A program made the position numbers and the translations under genes. 64,000 nt of DNA from Druceiella hillmani (Eukaryota; Arthropoda; Insecta; Lepidoptera; Hepialidae), in assembly GCA_039881145.1 (NCBI GenBank), contig JAYKKI010000009.1:9487501-9551500 (forward strand), given 5' to 3'. Below, piece after piece: positions 28,015 through 41,200 of the stretch. The notes beneath the pieces were generated by a model, which saw only the letters and a list, made by a program, of their open reading frames with translations, did no database searches and had not been told where the DNA came from. Position 1 is the stretch's first letter, and each line of letters opens with the position of its first letter.

Positions 28015-31000
28015 GTAAGTAGAATTAACTCAATATTTGATTTATAATTCAATGCAACTTAATATTTTATTAAGTAAAGCTGAAGTGAAATACATGCGAT
28101 TTAAATGGAACGGGAAATTAATTAACTCAAAAATAATTTTTTTGTTGTTTTTTTGTTAAAGTTTTCAATAGAACAGATTATTACTTCGATTGCTGCATTA
28201 TTCCTGCATGCTTAACGTAGCTGTAGCAAAATGAAGTTCTAAATTATGTCAATAGTTTTATCGAAACATGAGTCTAATGAACCTGTTAAGGTTGCACCCA
28301 TTATGAGGGTTCTGTTAACACTTAAACATATAAAAAAAATTAAGTACATATAGAGTGCGTATCAAACTGTGTGAAAATATTAACGTTACTTTCCAGCATG
28401 CAGATATATTGCCCAGTATACCTTTAGCAGACGAAAATTTTGCAAGTATCTTCTAAATTATGAAATTTTGAATTCAGGGGACTTTAGGAAAAGATCTAGT
28501 AACCCTTCTTTTATAATCTTGACTTTAACAACTTTGCAGATGGGGAGATATTTTATATGTACATTTCCAACAATATCTGTAGAATAATCTTATATAAAAT
28601 TCCGCAAACACTAGTTTTATTTTCCATATGAATTACTCTTTTAGTTGATGTTCCACATGAAATAGAAAATTTAAAGAAATTTTTGATGTAATATTTTCAT
28701 ATAATTATATTTTAAAAGTTTACTATTAATAATTATAACACGAAGCCCAATTTAAAGTTCCCGGAAAAAGGTTTGTGGACATTTTAATAATATGTTTAAA
28801 ATTATTTGATACAAAATTCTAAATGAAATAATATAGGTGTCCTTATATTTCATCTTTTTAACTGATGTTGCACATAATAAAACAAATTGAAAAAAGTTAT
28901 TACTATATTTGCCTCCTTTAAAATTACATCTCAATAATTTTAAGTATTTTATTATCGACATTTGTAAATGTGGGTTAGTATATTTTATCACAATGCTATT
29001 GCGTCATCTTTCTTCGTTAACAAATTTCCGGATTGCGGAAGAAATTAACATTTTCTCATTTCATACAGATTTTGCTTTCATTTACCGGATAATGTAACAG
29101 TCCACTGCGTATCCACCAATTGCCCTTGAATTTTTGTGAAATACTATTTTTTTGTCATATAAACTTACAATTAAATGAAACTACGTGATGTAGTATTATT
29201 TCTACTATCTTTAATTTCTTTACCACGACCAAAAGATAGTAGAAATAATACTACATCACGTAGTTTCATTTAATTGTGAATAATGAATTTCTACAAAATT
29301 AACGCCAAATATATTCAACATATAAACTTACTCAATATGCATGGAATATCAATAAGAAGTCACTCACTCACACTATTTTTGTTGTACCTCAGCACTTTTT
29401 ACCTAAGTCAGTATTACTTTATTGATCTTAATATCTTTTGACTACCTGCATACGTGAGAATATTTCTGGTCAGTACTGTTCCTTTAATGGAGCAATAAAC
29501 AATACAAATTCAACAACGTCGAATATTGTTGACAATCAACTTTCAGCTTGTTTTGAGACACTTTAATTCCATCAATGAAGACTATTAGATTACACAGAAA
29601 GCTATCGATTTTTTGCATAAAAATGAACGATATGATACGTAAACCATATAGCTGCTATAACGTATAGCTGCTATAGGACAAGAAAATAGACTAGCTTCTG
29701 CAGAATTTTTCCACTGTTTCTTTCCTGCCAATATATGCTCAAAAACTTTGGCTTAGCATCAGTTCAAAAAGAATCTGTACGGATAATGGAAAGCTTTATT
29801 CCACGTATAGCAAAAAATGATTATTTGTAAACCATTCCATTTTGCATAACGCGTAATCCATAGTGAGTCCCCTCCGCACCTTCACAGGAAAAGAAAATAT
29901 TTGTTAGCTTTTAAGAAGTGGAAATTACTTTAAGAAAATATAATAAGATGCACGCATATATCAATAGTATGTTACTTTTCACATAACTTTTATTTTAGAT
30001 AAAAAAATTAATACATTTTCTTTCGAAACTTGCAGCCGACAAACGCCTTTTTCGACTTTTACTCGCAAGTGGTTTCAGCTTGGAGAAGACGAAACGAAAA
30101 ATTGATAATCTGTTCGCGGTACGCAACATGTGGCCTGAAATAATGGGAAACCGTGCTCCATGGTCTGAAAGAATGAAAGCTGTCACGAAACATGGACAGG
30201 CAGTTATATTACCAAAGCGCCTCGACAACATGTGTAGAGTTTTTGTCTGCATGTAAACACTTTCATTAAGTATAATTATGATCATAACACAGTAAACATT
30301 AATACGAATTATTTTAGGACTCATATTAGGACAAATACAGCAAAGAACGACTTAGAAAACCCGAGTACAATAGCTCTATTGTATAAATTTTGTAAAATTT
30401 TCGCAATGTCCTTTTAATTCTTAATAAAAATATAGACATCTTTAGTTTCTTACTCCTCGATTCATATAAATCTAAATAATATTAGTAAATCCAATTAATT
30501 ACGTTTTTAAAAATAAGTAAAAAAAGAATATGTTAAAAAATTAGAACCCGTCTACGATGGAAAACGTTTTTGAAGAAAGACAAAAACTCTTCAAAAATGA
30601 ACATGTAACATTTTATTGTTTTTAACAGAACACAAAGCTTATCAAAAATACATTTTTGTTATGGACTATTTATTAACATATTTACTTGAAAATAGGTCTG
30701 AGTTCTTAGATTTAAATGTTAATTGGTTTCTTAACATCAACAATTTTTTATTTATTTTTTTAACCCCTTATGTAACAGAAAGAACCAAAAAACAACATTT
30801 GATGTAATCAGGGCAAAACAAATTCAATTTCAATCAAATAATTTTGAAATAATTAAAAATAATATTTATGCTTAATTTCTTGGGGCACCTAGAGTCGAGT
30901 GAGGGCGTCCTCCATGATTTTCCATCTCTTTCTGTAGCCTTTCTAGGATGATTGTAGCGATACTGTATTTCTTCCTTTACTTTCATATAGGCGAATGAAA

Positions 31001-34000
31001 CTGAATTATGTTTGTTATTGGTATGTGTAATCTGGCGACCCTACCTGAGATCGGTTGAACCTCCGTAATATGTAACTTCATATGATCTTTCAGTATAAAA
31101 CCCACTCCATTAGATCCACTTATTATATACTATTACCTTTATATATAACAATTATATAATTTTTTTCCATTATTTTTATGCCTGTCAATTTAATTTCAGA
31201 AAATCTCAGAATGTCATACTTTATATCATTCGTAGCATATTAAGGAGTTTACAAATAATTGTGTGTTTCCCTCATTCGCGCTCCTTTTCTTATATCCTAT
31301 TGACGGTTTGGTCTCTTTCTCCCATGGTGACCAACCGTGTATTAGGAGATGTTGGTGTGGATTTTTGATCACGAGGGGGCCTCTAAATTTCATGATATTA
31401 GTTTCTTATCCTTGATCTTGAAAGGAGAAACAGACATTCCGGAGAAACCGGCACATAATGTGCCGGTAACTCCGCGAATATCAAGTACTCCGCGAATATC
31501 CAGTCATCTTAGGGGTTTCACCTCAGAATAAAAAATAACCGGCTGTAAACTTGTATAAACTTTTATTTTAACATCCTAAGTTTTTTTTCAAAACCTACTT
31601 ACGATAGCATGTGCGCGACTTGTATATAACTAAGGACAAAGGTCAAAAAATCGATTTTTTGCCCATTTTTTGCAAATATCTCATTCCCTGTTAAATTTAC
31701 GTTATTTGTAATTAATATAAATATTGTAGGGAATACAATTCTCTACAACTTTTGTTTCCAAAATTTTTTTATACCTCAAACCGTTTTTGAGATAGAGGGC
31801 GGTGAACCCGCAGTCGGTATCATTCACGTTCTCCATTCTCCAGTAACATTAGAACCGGACAGTTTTCTTCTTCAAATGCTGCAGCAAGTTGATCCAAATC
31901 CGGAAGTTTTTCAAGTGTTCTTACAAAAGTTTTTTTCCCTTTTTTAAAGAGCGCAGAAGTCGTGTCACAGCCATCCATTCCGTGCAAACGAGGATATTTA
32001 TCAAAACTTTGGAAGAGTATATTTCAGTTATCAAAAATTTCTTCTCGATGAGATAGAGTACGCCCAATTAAGATGACAAGCAAATCTATGTCTTGAAAAC
32101 CTAGTCAAGTTAAGTCGTCACTATACAATTGAACATCTGTCCTTACAGACTATAAATAGAAAGGTTCGTACTATATAATAGGGGTCTGCATTCCAGGTAT
32201 AAATTTTAACGTTATGAAAGAATCTAAAAGTTTACGGATTTTATGGAAGATACAAAATTATTTCTTACTTGAAATATAATTAGTATACATCTGAATATAA
32301 TTAAAATGGAATTAAAATATTTCTGTTAATAATTTTCTGATTGTACAAAGAGGTAAGTGTTATTAAATAAAAATATACTTCAATAAAGAAAAAAATTATT
32401 ATATTATATGTGATATTTAATGAAAAAATGTAAATTATTTATAATTATATATTTTTCAATAATTAATAGGCTTTATATGTCGTGTTTTTGACCGAGACTA
32501 CAGGTTAAACTTGAATGGTACCGTACATAGTGAAAAACTGCGCGTTCACCGCCCTCTATCTCAAAAACGATTTAAGGTATAAACAAATTTTTTTAAACTA
32601 AAGTTGTAGAGCATTTTATCCCCTACAATATTTATATTAAATATAAATAGCGTAAATTTAACAGGGAATGAGATATTTGCAAAAAATGCGCAAAAAATCG
32701 ATTTTTTGACCTTTGACCTTAGTCTACAAGTCGCGCACATTATTTAGTTTTTAAATTGTATTTCCTAGTATTGTTACTGAAATGACTACGGTCCTGGTAT
32801 TACTTCCCCTGATTTTTTTAGGGATTCCACTTCGAATTTCTGGATATTCACTTTTGAAACTTCCACTAAAATGTTTATGATTTCCTCTTGTCACTGAAAA
32901 TATGAATTTTCTCCTTCTTCCACACCAACAATACAGAGTTACTTCTCATTGAATTTTTATCTAATTCTTCTAATCCCTTTTCTTGATATTCTATTTGCAA
33001 TCACACTATCGCCAACTCACTATTAGTTTCTTCGAATTTTTCGTTGATGTTATTATTTGTATTGGTGGTAACCTTTTCCTCAAGTTTTGTAAAAGAAATT
33101 CAGCCCAATGGTACCTTAAATTGTACTAAATTTTTGCTGCAACCTATTTATTCATTTCTAGTATTAATTTCACTATTTATTTCATAATTATTTTGGTACA
33201 GGTAGTGTCCTCCTGTAGTCCCAACTATCAGTTATCAATGGAGTTTCCTTGTTTTCGCAGTAGTAATGTTACTCGACGTTAGATGGCGCTGTTATTATTA
33301 ACATATAATGAAAATAATAATATTCAGATTATCCTTACATGTAACGAAAATCCCACTAGAAATTTTAAACTACCTGGAGCATTACTCGTAAAAATATTGA
33401 ACACTGGATTCCAATATGTACAGTACCAGAAAATATTCTCAAATATAATATATGGTTCGTCGGCAGTTATTTATAAACATGTGTGAGCTTCACAATTTTA
33501 CAGTTGATCTTCACCGTGTTACATTACGACTTCACCTTAATTAAATAAGTTCATATATCACCTTAATAATTTCACATAGCTAATCTATTTATTCCTATAT
33601 ATTCATGGGTATTTTTAGGTAAATTTTTAATATAACGCCACCTTCTTTCGAATCCATTCAGAACTACGAAGTATCTAACATGTTTTCTGGCTAAGTTACA
33701 TTAATCGATCATATGTTACCAATAAAGTGATCTTTGTAGTACCATTTAATCTTTATAGATGGCGCACGTTAAAGTATTTGAAGTAGTGAGTAAAGCAATA
33801 TTTTTTTAAAATCTTTGTACTAAATTTACTTCAAATTCCATTTAACATGTGTTATAAAGTTTTACGCAAAATTAACATAATCTGATTCACACAAAATTAT
33901 ATGATGGTTGCCTGTCTAGGTGATCCATATTTAAGTTAAATTAATTTCATTAATTAACTGGCATTTAACTTTAAGTCTCCCTTAGGTTTTTATCTACTTT

Positions 34001-35652
34001 CAACAAGAAATACGGCAGAAATTTATTTTAAATTAAATTTTAACAGGGATCCTTTTAATATCATTGTTATCCCATAACTACTCCCCCTTCTTTATTTAAT
34101 TAGTTTTTTAGTCTTCTTTATTTCCTTTCAAAGGGCATTTTTAGCGTTCTTGTAGTTATTGATCTTAGGGTTACGTGTAATTTTTCAAATCCTTTGCATT
34201 CAATGAAAGTTATGCTGGATATAGAAATATACTCACATATGAATATTCACACAGATAAAGTTTTAGTCTTATACGTACACATATACAGGAAATTTGGCTA
34301 CCGCGGACCTAGTAAAAGTACAATTATTATGTAGTGTGTACTTTATTGTATATCCATAAAGAACTGTTGCCACAATAACGAAGTTATGATATATTGCTTG
34401 TTGTGATTCATTACAAGTAAAATAATTAATTAGAGCAAGCAGTTTGAGAAGCAGACAACAGAGTATGGATGTCTGAGTTTTGTTTGAGAATATTGCTCTT
34501 TGCATTAATTTGCGGTTGTTTTTTTCGAGCCTGCGCGGCTCGACAAGAAATTATGAAACTGCAATTTTTTTATAAACTTTATCTCTCTTTGTTCTGTACT
34601 GTCCAATGAATCATTTTCCGTTTTCTTGTAATGCTTATTGTTTTTTTTTTATTATCGTGGAAAACCCTACTTTTTATTCGGAAATTGTTATATTAAAGGA
34701 AATTAAATTATGCCACAATATTGACATGACGTGTTTTTGTTTAAATAATACATAAAATATTCAATAAAATATACAAAACCTATATGAAACGCATTATTAT
34801 TAGTTAATATGTGCATTTCAAAGTAGCGTAGAGCACTATATACATAAAGCAATTATCATTGCAATTATTACATGAATAATTACGTGAAAGACAAAAAGCA
34901 ATTTAGTAATAAATTAATTAATTAACTTAGCTCAAAATCGCGCAGGAAAAGAACGTGTTATTAATTCATAGAAAAGTAGTTGTTACAACAACATTCCTCA
35001 CGCTAAAAATCACGGTTTACAAATCAGTGGCAGCACTGATTCGTGTTATCGCCGTGAAGGTTCTTTGTGCTTAGAGAATCGCGCGGATTTCACTCCGCTT
35101 TTAATCTCTTATTTCATAGTGTACTTATCTCCTTCTGAAACTGAGGGCCTCAATGCATACTTTGTCGACCTGCCCGTTTCAGACGTGTCCGGTCACAAAA
35201 AAAAATTTTATTAGGAAAAACATTAATAGGAAAAAAACCCTACTCAATCTTATGTAAATTATAGGTTTTTGGAATATATTAATTTTTGGCACAAAGCAAG
35301 TACATTTTCTTAAAAGTATAAAAAGTTTTCTTTTGTTTTGTTGCAAGAAAATATATTTTCGAAAGACACTCTTTAACTCGTAGTATATTTGATACCAGTT
35401 AATACAAGTTAATATAATAAGATATCTTATTATATAATACCAGTTAATATAATAAGATATCTGTTAATATTTTTTTCTATTAACTTAATTTGCATTTAGT
35501 ATCCGTCATATTAGAATTACTATAACGCCACATATCCCATGTTTCATTGGTGTTTTCTGAACCTATTGTTAAAACGAATAAAATGACATCTTATTTGCCT
35601 AAATGTCGTGAATATTATAGGAGATACACGGCAACAAATGTAACATATCTGG

Positions 35653-35725
<73 letters not shown>

Positions 35726-36021
35726 GTCAACGTCTTCGATGTAGTAGGGTAATTAATTATTTCAATATAACAAATTAATGATTTTATCTCAAATATATGA
35801 TTCTGAATCTAGAAAGTGATAGCGCTATTGGTAGAAAATCTCATATCATATTTTGAATAATTGAAAGGAAATTCACAATTAAACATTTATATACATACTC
35901 ACACACACACACACACACACGCACGCACGCATGCGCTCGCGCAAGCGCATTCGCAAACGCACGCGCTTGCACGCACGCACGCACTTACGCATGCACGCCC
36001 ATATATATATTTACACACATA

Positions 36022-36070
<49 letters not shown>

Positions 36071-36077
36071 CTATATA

Positions 36078-36120
<43 letters not shown>

Positions 36121-37995
36121 GTATATATATTAGGGTGGAGCGATAATGTATGATTATTTTTTTTCCATGGCATAGCGACATAAAGTGGCTTTTCATTGAG
36201 TAAATCAAACATGCAAAATATTACTTACTTATCTTGATATTTTGGGATGCCCCAACACAATTGAAAAACAGAAAAAATGTGTCTATTTTTTCATATTAGC
36301 ATCAAACTACCTGATACGTTATAATCTTTAGTTTATCTTTAAAAATATTTTTCTGAATTTTAAACCTACTCTAAAGCGAAATACATAAAAATATACATAC
36401 ATAAAAATATAGAAATCCAAAAACGGAAATTGTGTTTTTAGTTACTAATTTTTTTATTTATTAAGGCTTTTTATATAAATTTAAAGAAACAAGATACAAG
36501 TAATTGTGATAAGCTAGTAGTAGCACGTAAAAAATGTTTGTAACAGTTACTCGTCTCTCCACGTTCACAGAAAGAATGATTCAGTTTGTTCAAATGTGAA
36601 CAGTTTAAAAGGCTGACCTATTTCAAAGGAATTATGAGTAGTATGTATTTAGAAGAAATAAATTTTAGCTTTATTTTATTTTGAAGGGTCTAGAAAATCA
36701 TTATCGAAAAAAATGTAAAATTTTATAGGGGTATTATTACGTTTTAATCTATTTATTTGAGACATCAACGCCTATTGTTATATTTACAATTTATTCCTTT
36801 AATATATATTTTAATACACTCGAATACAATACATTTTTTTTATAGATTTCAAAGCGAAGATCTAACAAACTATAATATATTGGACGTAATTAAATTAACT
36901 TTGATGGCTTATGATTACCGCATTTCATAGACGTATCCCTTGGCGACCACTATATCATCGATTGTGAGGATATGAAGTTCGATCATATAAAGCAGGTTAC
37001 TCCAGCTATGACAAAGAAAGTTTTCTTCGTTTTCCAGGTGAGCCACATTCCTATAATTTTTTCTAATAATCTAATGCTAACTTTTTAGGTGACCTTAATT
37101 TTGTATGTTTTTTTTTTCAGAATTGTTTCGGTGCCAAAATAAAAGGAATACATTACATACATATGCCAATATTCACAGAATACATCGTAGCGCTAATAAA
37201 GGCAGCTTTGAGTAAAAAGCTTGCAAGCCGAATTCACTTCCATAAAGACAAGGAGAGTCTTCATAAAATTATTCCAAAGAACATTCTTCCATCTAATTTG
37301 GGTGGAGGGGAAAAGACCACCGCGGATCTTAGTAGTATGTTATTTTTTCTAAGATTTATTAATTGAATTAAACATCCCCATAGATTTGTATCGCAATTGC
37401 ATATCCACTACAAATATATTTCTCGCTTAAGAAATTTGTATAGTTTTAAATACTTTTCTTGTAATTTTGTCGTAAATGGAAGTATTCACTTTATTAGTCA
37501 CTTTAGTTAGCAGCCTAGTTTTCTTAAATATGATTGATATTACGAAGTTAATAATAAATTTTCCCTTGTATGTAAAATTATATTACACGTTCGACAAGAA
37601 TTAAAATAAATCTTTTTTAGAAAATTATGATAACAATTTTTTTTTTCTAATAAGTCAAACAGATGAAAGATTGACTATAAAACGACACATTGTAAAGGCA
37701 ATGTTCAAATTGAGTATATACAAGAAGGTAATTTCGAAAAAACCACATTTTTTGAAAATGATATATGATGAAAATAATAGTCGGAATTTAACGAAGAAAG
37801 TTTTGTTATTAATTTATATTAATTTTTTTTTCAGAGGACTTATTTGAGCAACTGGCTAAACCGGAAATGCGCGAGTGGTTCCTGAAGGGAGATCAATTTA
37901 AAAGTGACCAAAGCAAACGTATTCAAGATAAAAACGATACTTCAGAGGGTTTATTGGGATTACAAGGGTCGTTCAGGACTCTGGAAATAGATTAA
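27852..37995 (+). CDS. Gene A: CRAL-TRIO lipid-transfer protein, five exons, one frameshift in exon 3
   Basis: Exons: 27852-28014, 30036-30252, 36846-37037, 37121-37334, 37835-37995. All introns are GT..AG and phases join cleanly. The product resembles insect alpha-tocopherol transfer protein-like / clavesin-like proteins, which are cytosolic carriers of hydrophobic ligands. An N-terminal CRAL-TRIO-N helix region spans about residues 30-80 and the lipid-binding domain about 110-265 (for example the GDHYI stretch, the [10 protein letters not shown] strand and the LPSNLGG motif near the end). Expected length is 315 residues, usual for the family. Compared with gene B, one base is missing near 36926-36929, so the frame reads into TAG at 36928-36930 after 154 residues. 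Everything after the lesion is open in the shifted frame through to TAA at 37993. This could be a recent pseudogene, a segregating null allele or a sequence error. The start is chosen because gene B has an in-frame TAG just before the matching ATG. Confidence 0.85.
29169..29318 (+). mobile_element. Short hairpin retroelement, copy 1
   Basis: 150-bp insertion in gene A intron 1 with a 13-bp target-site duplication CATATAAACTTAC (29156-29168 and 29319-29331). Same ends as the copy at 53014. 29168-29211 and 29233-29276 form a perfect 44-bp stem. The left arm is the inverse of the copy-2 right part starting at the GGTCGTGG of the ribozyme-like core, so the rest of the core is missing here. Confidence 0.75.
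30036..30252 (+). CDS. Gene A exon 2
   Basis: Acceptor TTGCAG, donor GTAAAC. It starts with two bases completing a serine codon, then [19 protein letters not shown]. Same length (217 nt) and phase as gene B exon 2. Covers the end of the CRAL-TRIO-N region and the entry to the lipid-binding domain ([13 protein letters not shown]). Confidence 0.87.
30983..31215 (-). pseudogene. RTE-like LINE endonuclease remnant
   Basis: The minus strand reads [20 protein letters not shown] in one frame and then [15 protein letters not shown] with PISGRVARL in another. That is the order of motifs in the apurinic-like endonuclease domain of RTE/R4-type non-LTR retrotransposons (S-E-x-K/R, then NGVGF, then ISxRI). 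It is frameshifted and short, with no reverse transcriptase nearby. Lies in gene A intron 2. Confidence 0.5.
31609..32740 (-). mobile_element. DNA-transposon-like element with ~207-bp terminal inverted repeats
   Basis: 31609-31815 and 32533-32740 are near-identical inverse complements starting ATGTGCGCGACTTGTA. They contain the shared blocks CAAAGGTCAAAAAATCGA and TGAGATAGAGGGCGGTGAAC. The interior holds a minus-strand coding remnant. No clear target-site duplication is visible. It sits in gene A intron 2. The superfamily is not recognised. Confidence 0.75.
31824..32092 (-). pseudogene. Coding remnant of the TIR element (DTDLL / GCDTTSA family)
   Basis: The minus strand reads [20 protein letters not shown], a stop, then [27 protein letters not shown] and a C-terminal stretch [18 protein letters not shown] before TGA. 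The pairing of D-T-D-L-L-V with G-C-D-T-T-S-A is familiar from many uncharacterised repeat-borne proteins in arthropods and cnidarians, thought to be nuclease-like. The function is not established, and only the C-terminal part is present. Confidence 0.55.
32741..35654. other. Gene A intron 2, unexplained part
   Basis: A+T-rich. A short G+C-richer patch at about 35030-35190 is unexplained. GTTAGATGGCGC at about 33278 resembles the repeat at 4598. Confidence 0.45.
35655..35722. repeat. TA microsatellite in gene A intron 2
   Basis: Uninterrupted TA units. Confidence 0.95.
35888..36131. repeat. Compound CA / GCAC / TA microsatellite in gene A intron 2
   Basis: CA run, then GCACGC-rich DNA, then several TA blocks broken by GTA and CTA. 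It lies about 700 bp before gene A exon 3. Confidence 0.9.
36846..37037 (+). CDS. Gene A exon 3, one base short
   Basis: Acceptor TTTTATAG, donor GTGAGC. Encodes [16 protein letters not shown] and, after the lesion, [18 protein letters not shown]. It is 192 nt against 193 nt in gene B. The missing base creates TAG at 36928-36930. Both halves of the exon remain similar to gene B, so the damage is a single event. Confidence 0.87.
37121..37334 (+). CDS. Gene A exon 4
   Basis: Acceptor is a long T tract ending in CAG, donor GTATGT. 214 nt, 71 codons plus one base. Starts [12 protein letters not shown] and ends near [16 protein letters not shown], the last strands and helix of the lipid-binding domain. 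Intron 3 before it is only 83 bp. Confidence 0.88.
37835..37995 (+). CDS. Gene A exon 5 and stop
   Basis: Acceptor TTTTTTCAG. 161 nt ending in TAA at 37993-37995. Encodes the C-terminal tail, including [12 protein letters not shown] and [15 protein letters not shown]. The tail is well conserved with gene B, so it has been under constraint until recently. Confidence 0.87.
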
Positions 37996-38221
37996 TGAGT
38001 TTTTAGTTGATTTAATACCACCTTAGTGGACAAATTCCCAGGTCCTGTATAGAAAAAGACAGACGCTTTTAATGTAGAAAAAATGAAATGATTTGTAGCA
38101 ATAGAAGCTTGCATTTCATATACGTTACAGTAGATATACTTTAAATGTCTATTTCAATGTTTACGCATCAACAGCACGTTTTTCATATACCACTGACAAA
38201 AATTCGTTTGGTTATTAGTTT

Positions 38222-38227
38222 AATAAA
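38222..38227 (+). terminator. Candidate polyadenylation signal of gene A
   Basis: AATAAA about 230 nt after the gene A stop. Gene B has one at a similar distance. The hexamer is common in A+T-rich DNA, so this is suggestive only. Confidence 0.4.
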
Positions 38228-41200
38228 CAACTAATAATAAGTTAAACTTGTTTAAAGATAAAGAAAAACAAATTAGAAAAAAAACATCTTTCATTTAAAA
38301 AAAAAATAAATTTTTAGAAATTAATTTGAAGAAAAATAGAATTTTCTGGTTAGCATAATTTATTAAAATAAATGTGGAAACAATTAATATCATAATTTCA
38401 TTATAAATAATGTTTTTTTTTCACGAACTTCTCATTTATATTACATTATTTTATTTAAGATCGAAAAATAAAAATAATATTAAAAGATAAACAAAGGTTA
38501 TTTATGTCTAGAGAAGGAACAAATAAATTGGTGTTTGGCTTTGGCAACAAATATTATCATGCTGTATATATTGGAAATTTTGAATAAGAAAATTAAAAAA
38601 GAAAAATAATCTACATTGACACAAGTGTGCATTACCTGTACATTCACGGAGACACGTGAAAAACCCAAAACAATGCAGCGCATACTCAATTAATCATGTT
38701 TAATCCAGTATAGCACTAAATAATACAATTCATTGATATAAGTTTTGCAATTACATAAATGTACATATCATAAATAAATAATTTACGTTTTCATTGTAAA
38801 CGTTAACTTTATATGCTGAGTACGGGAGTGAGATTGAATTCTATTAAAAAACCAGTATTACTAACATTCTATTAATAAATAACATTCTATTAATAATCGA
38901 AATTCGAACCCACACATTTATCGGTTTCCGTACGTAATTCAATGTCTTACCGTGGGGCTAAAAACCTAACCTATGAATTGATGGTTTTGATGGTTTCACT
39001 CCTTTTAAATCTAATTAACAAATTCCAATAATCCAGTGCATACGGTTTGTTAAATAATAATCTAGACATACTAAACGTATGAAAAAAATTTGAGCATTTG
39101 CCTTAAAATATATTTATTAATAGGACACGTAAAACTAACCCGTTACCGATAAGGTTCAACTTGTATTAAATTCATATGTAAAGGTCAAAAATTACCTTGC
39201 ATTACGTTTCAATACAATATTTTAATGCATTTCAACAAGATTTGTGTGAAAAATTAACGGAAGGTCGATATTCGAACAATAAAATGGAACAAGACCGCTT
39301 GCGATTTTCAACAGGCTGCTATTATCGAACGTGTCCATCAATAATTCATAACCTGTACAATAAGGCTTGAGAATAATTTCATTTGATTGAAAAAGTAGTA
39401 CAACAAAACCAGGTTTAAGAGCTAGTCCTGTGTTAAAAACTAAACCCGTATCAAATCAAGCTCAGCGACAAAACGTATTGGAAAATTGGTCACGTTGTCT
39501 ACATGATACAGTTAATTTTATCAAAGCAGTTTTTTTAAATTAAAATTAAAATTTTAACACTACCTTTTTTCAAGAGGATAAATCTTAATATTTAATCCAT
39601 TAGATAGGACGTTGCATCCTTTTAAATATATTATAAAGAGACTGTAGGCTGGTTTATTTCAACGTACACATATAATGCGTCATTTTTATTCGACATCATA
39701 TAAAGATGGTTACAAATTTGGGTCTATTTTTAAAAATTAAGAAATAATTTTAGAAGCTAACTATAGAAATGTGTGTGTTGCAGAGAATTAGTCAAATAAA
39801 TAAATTTTAGTCTAGATATGTAACAGGAGAACCTGATTTATATTTTTCATTTGGATTTTTAGTCTTGTAAATAGAATGAACATAGCGAGACTCTCCAAAA
39901 AGTCCATCTTATAATAATATTAAAACATGCATGGTAATTATGGTAAATTTGTTTCCAAATAGGCTTAAATTTTAAAGATATTGTTTTTGCATCAATTAAA
40001 AAGTCTTTGTAAAAAAATAATTGTAAATTATCTCACACATTTTCTGTTCGCATAATCACAAAATCCAACATATAAGTTATGTTTCACGAGATTCCATATA
40101 GAAGCATGAACACAGAATTGTTATTTTTACATTTGCCCCAATTTTTCTCTTTTTGATACATTTTTTTCTAAACATTTTATTCTTGTGACTGCAAAAATTT
40201 TAAAAATTCGGTAATTTAACTGATTATACTAAAATCAACTTCAACAATTTACTTTCTTATTGCGCAATATTATTTTGTGGCAGTTGCAAAAAAAAATGGT
40301 ACAAAGCAAATTTAAATAGTCCAATTCACATAAATCTATATACTAAGCTAGAGTTACTATCGTACTAAGCTAGAGTTATTTAAATGTTTATACACAATGA
40401 ATTGTAATAGGTTATATAATATACTAATAATATTTTAAAATCAAATATATTTGCGAATGATTGCAACCATGTATATACGTAAGAATCAAAACTTAATTAC
40501 CTTAATACCTTATATATCCTTCCCTACCTGGAATACCTTCTGCGCGCATATGTACGCAATTCGTACATATATACACAGCTATGTTCAAACATATGTGTAC
40601 ATAAATATGCACATAGTTAGGTATGTTGGTAGATTATTATATGTTTAACGAATACCAAAGTGTTCATGAAACCGTTATGAAATGAAAAGAAAAAAAACCG
40701 AACCCTATAAGACCGTCCACTTATCAGCCCGTCTATCTTAGTGATAACGCATACTAACCAACATATATCACAACAGCCAACACTCAAAAAATTGTTTATA
40801 AACATTTCTGAGTAGCTAAAATAAAAGGAGATTTCTTTTCAATGATCTTAAGTGTAAAAGTAAATTGGAAGGATTTCAAAATTCTTCTAGAGTTTCATGC
40901 AGGATAATATTGGAGATATTTTTCGAAGCTTCCAAAATATACGTTTCCGCTCCTCCCTTAGTCTAATAATTAACACATCTTTATTAAAATATTAAATTTT
41001 TCCACTCTATATTCTGTGGTTATCTCAGGAAAAATCGTTAATAAGCTTTCTTCCCAAGTGTGAAATTTAGTTTAGTTCTTATTGAGATTAGCATTAGGAA
41101 AATATATTTATCAACAAGCCACAATGGTAACTGCGCTTTTAGACGAAATACTTTAGCAATCGCGCGTTGCAGGATGAAATCTCCAAACCAAATTTTTATA

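Noticed and set aside
35861..36212. Open frames of 71-90 codons
   Set aside because: Produced by CA and TA dinucleotide runs; no protein meaning.
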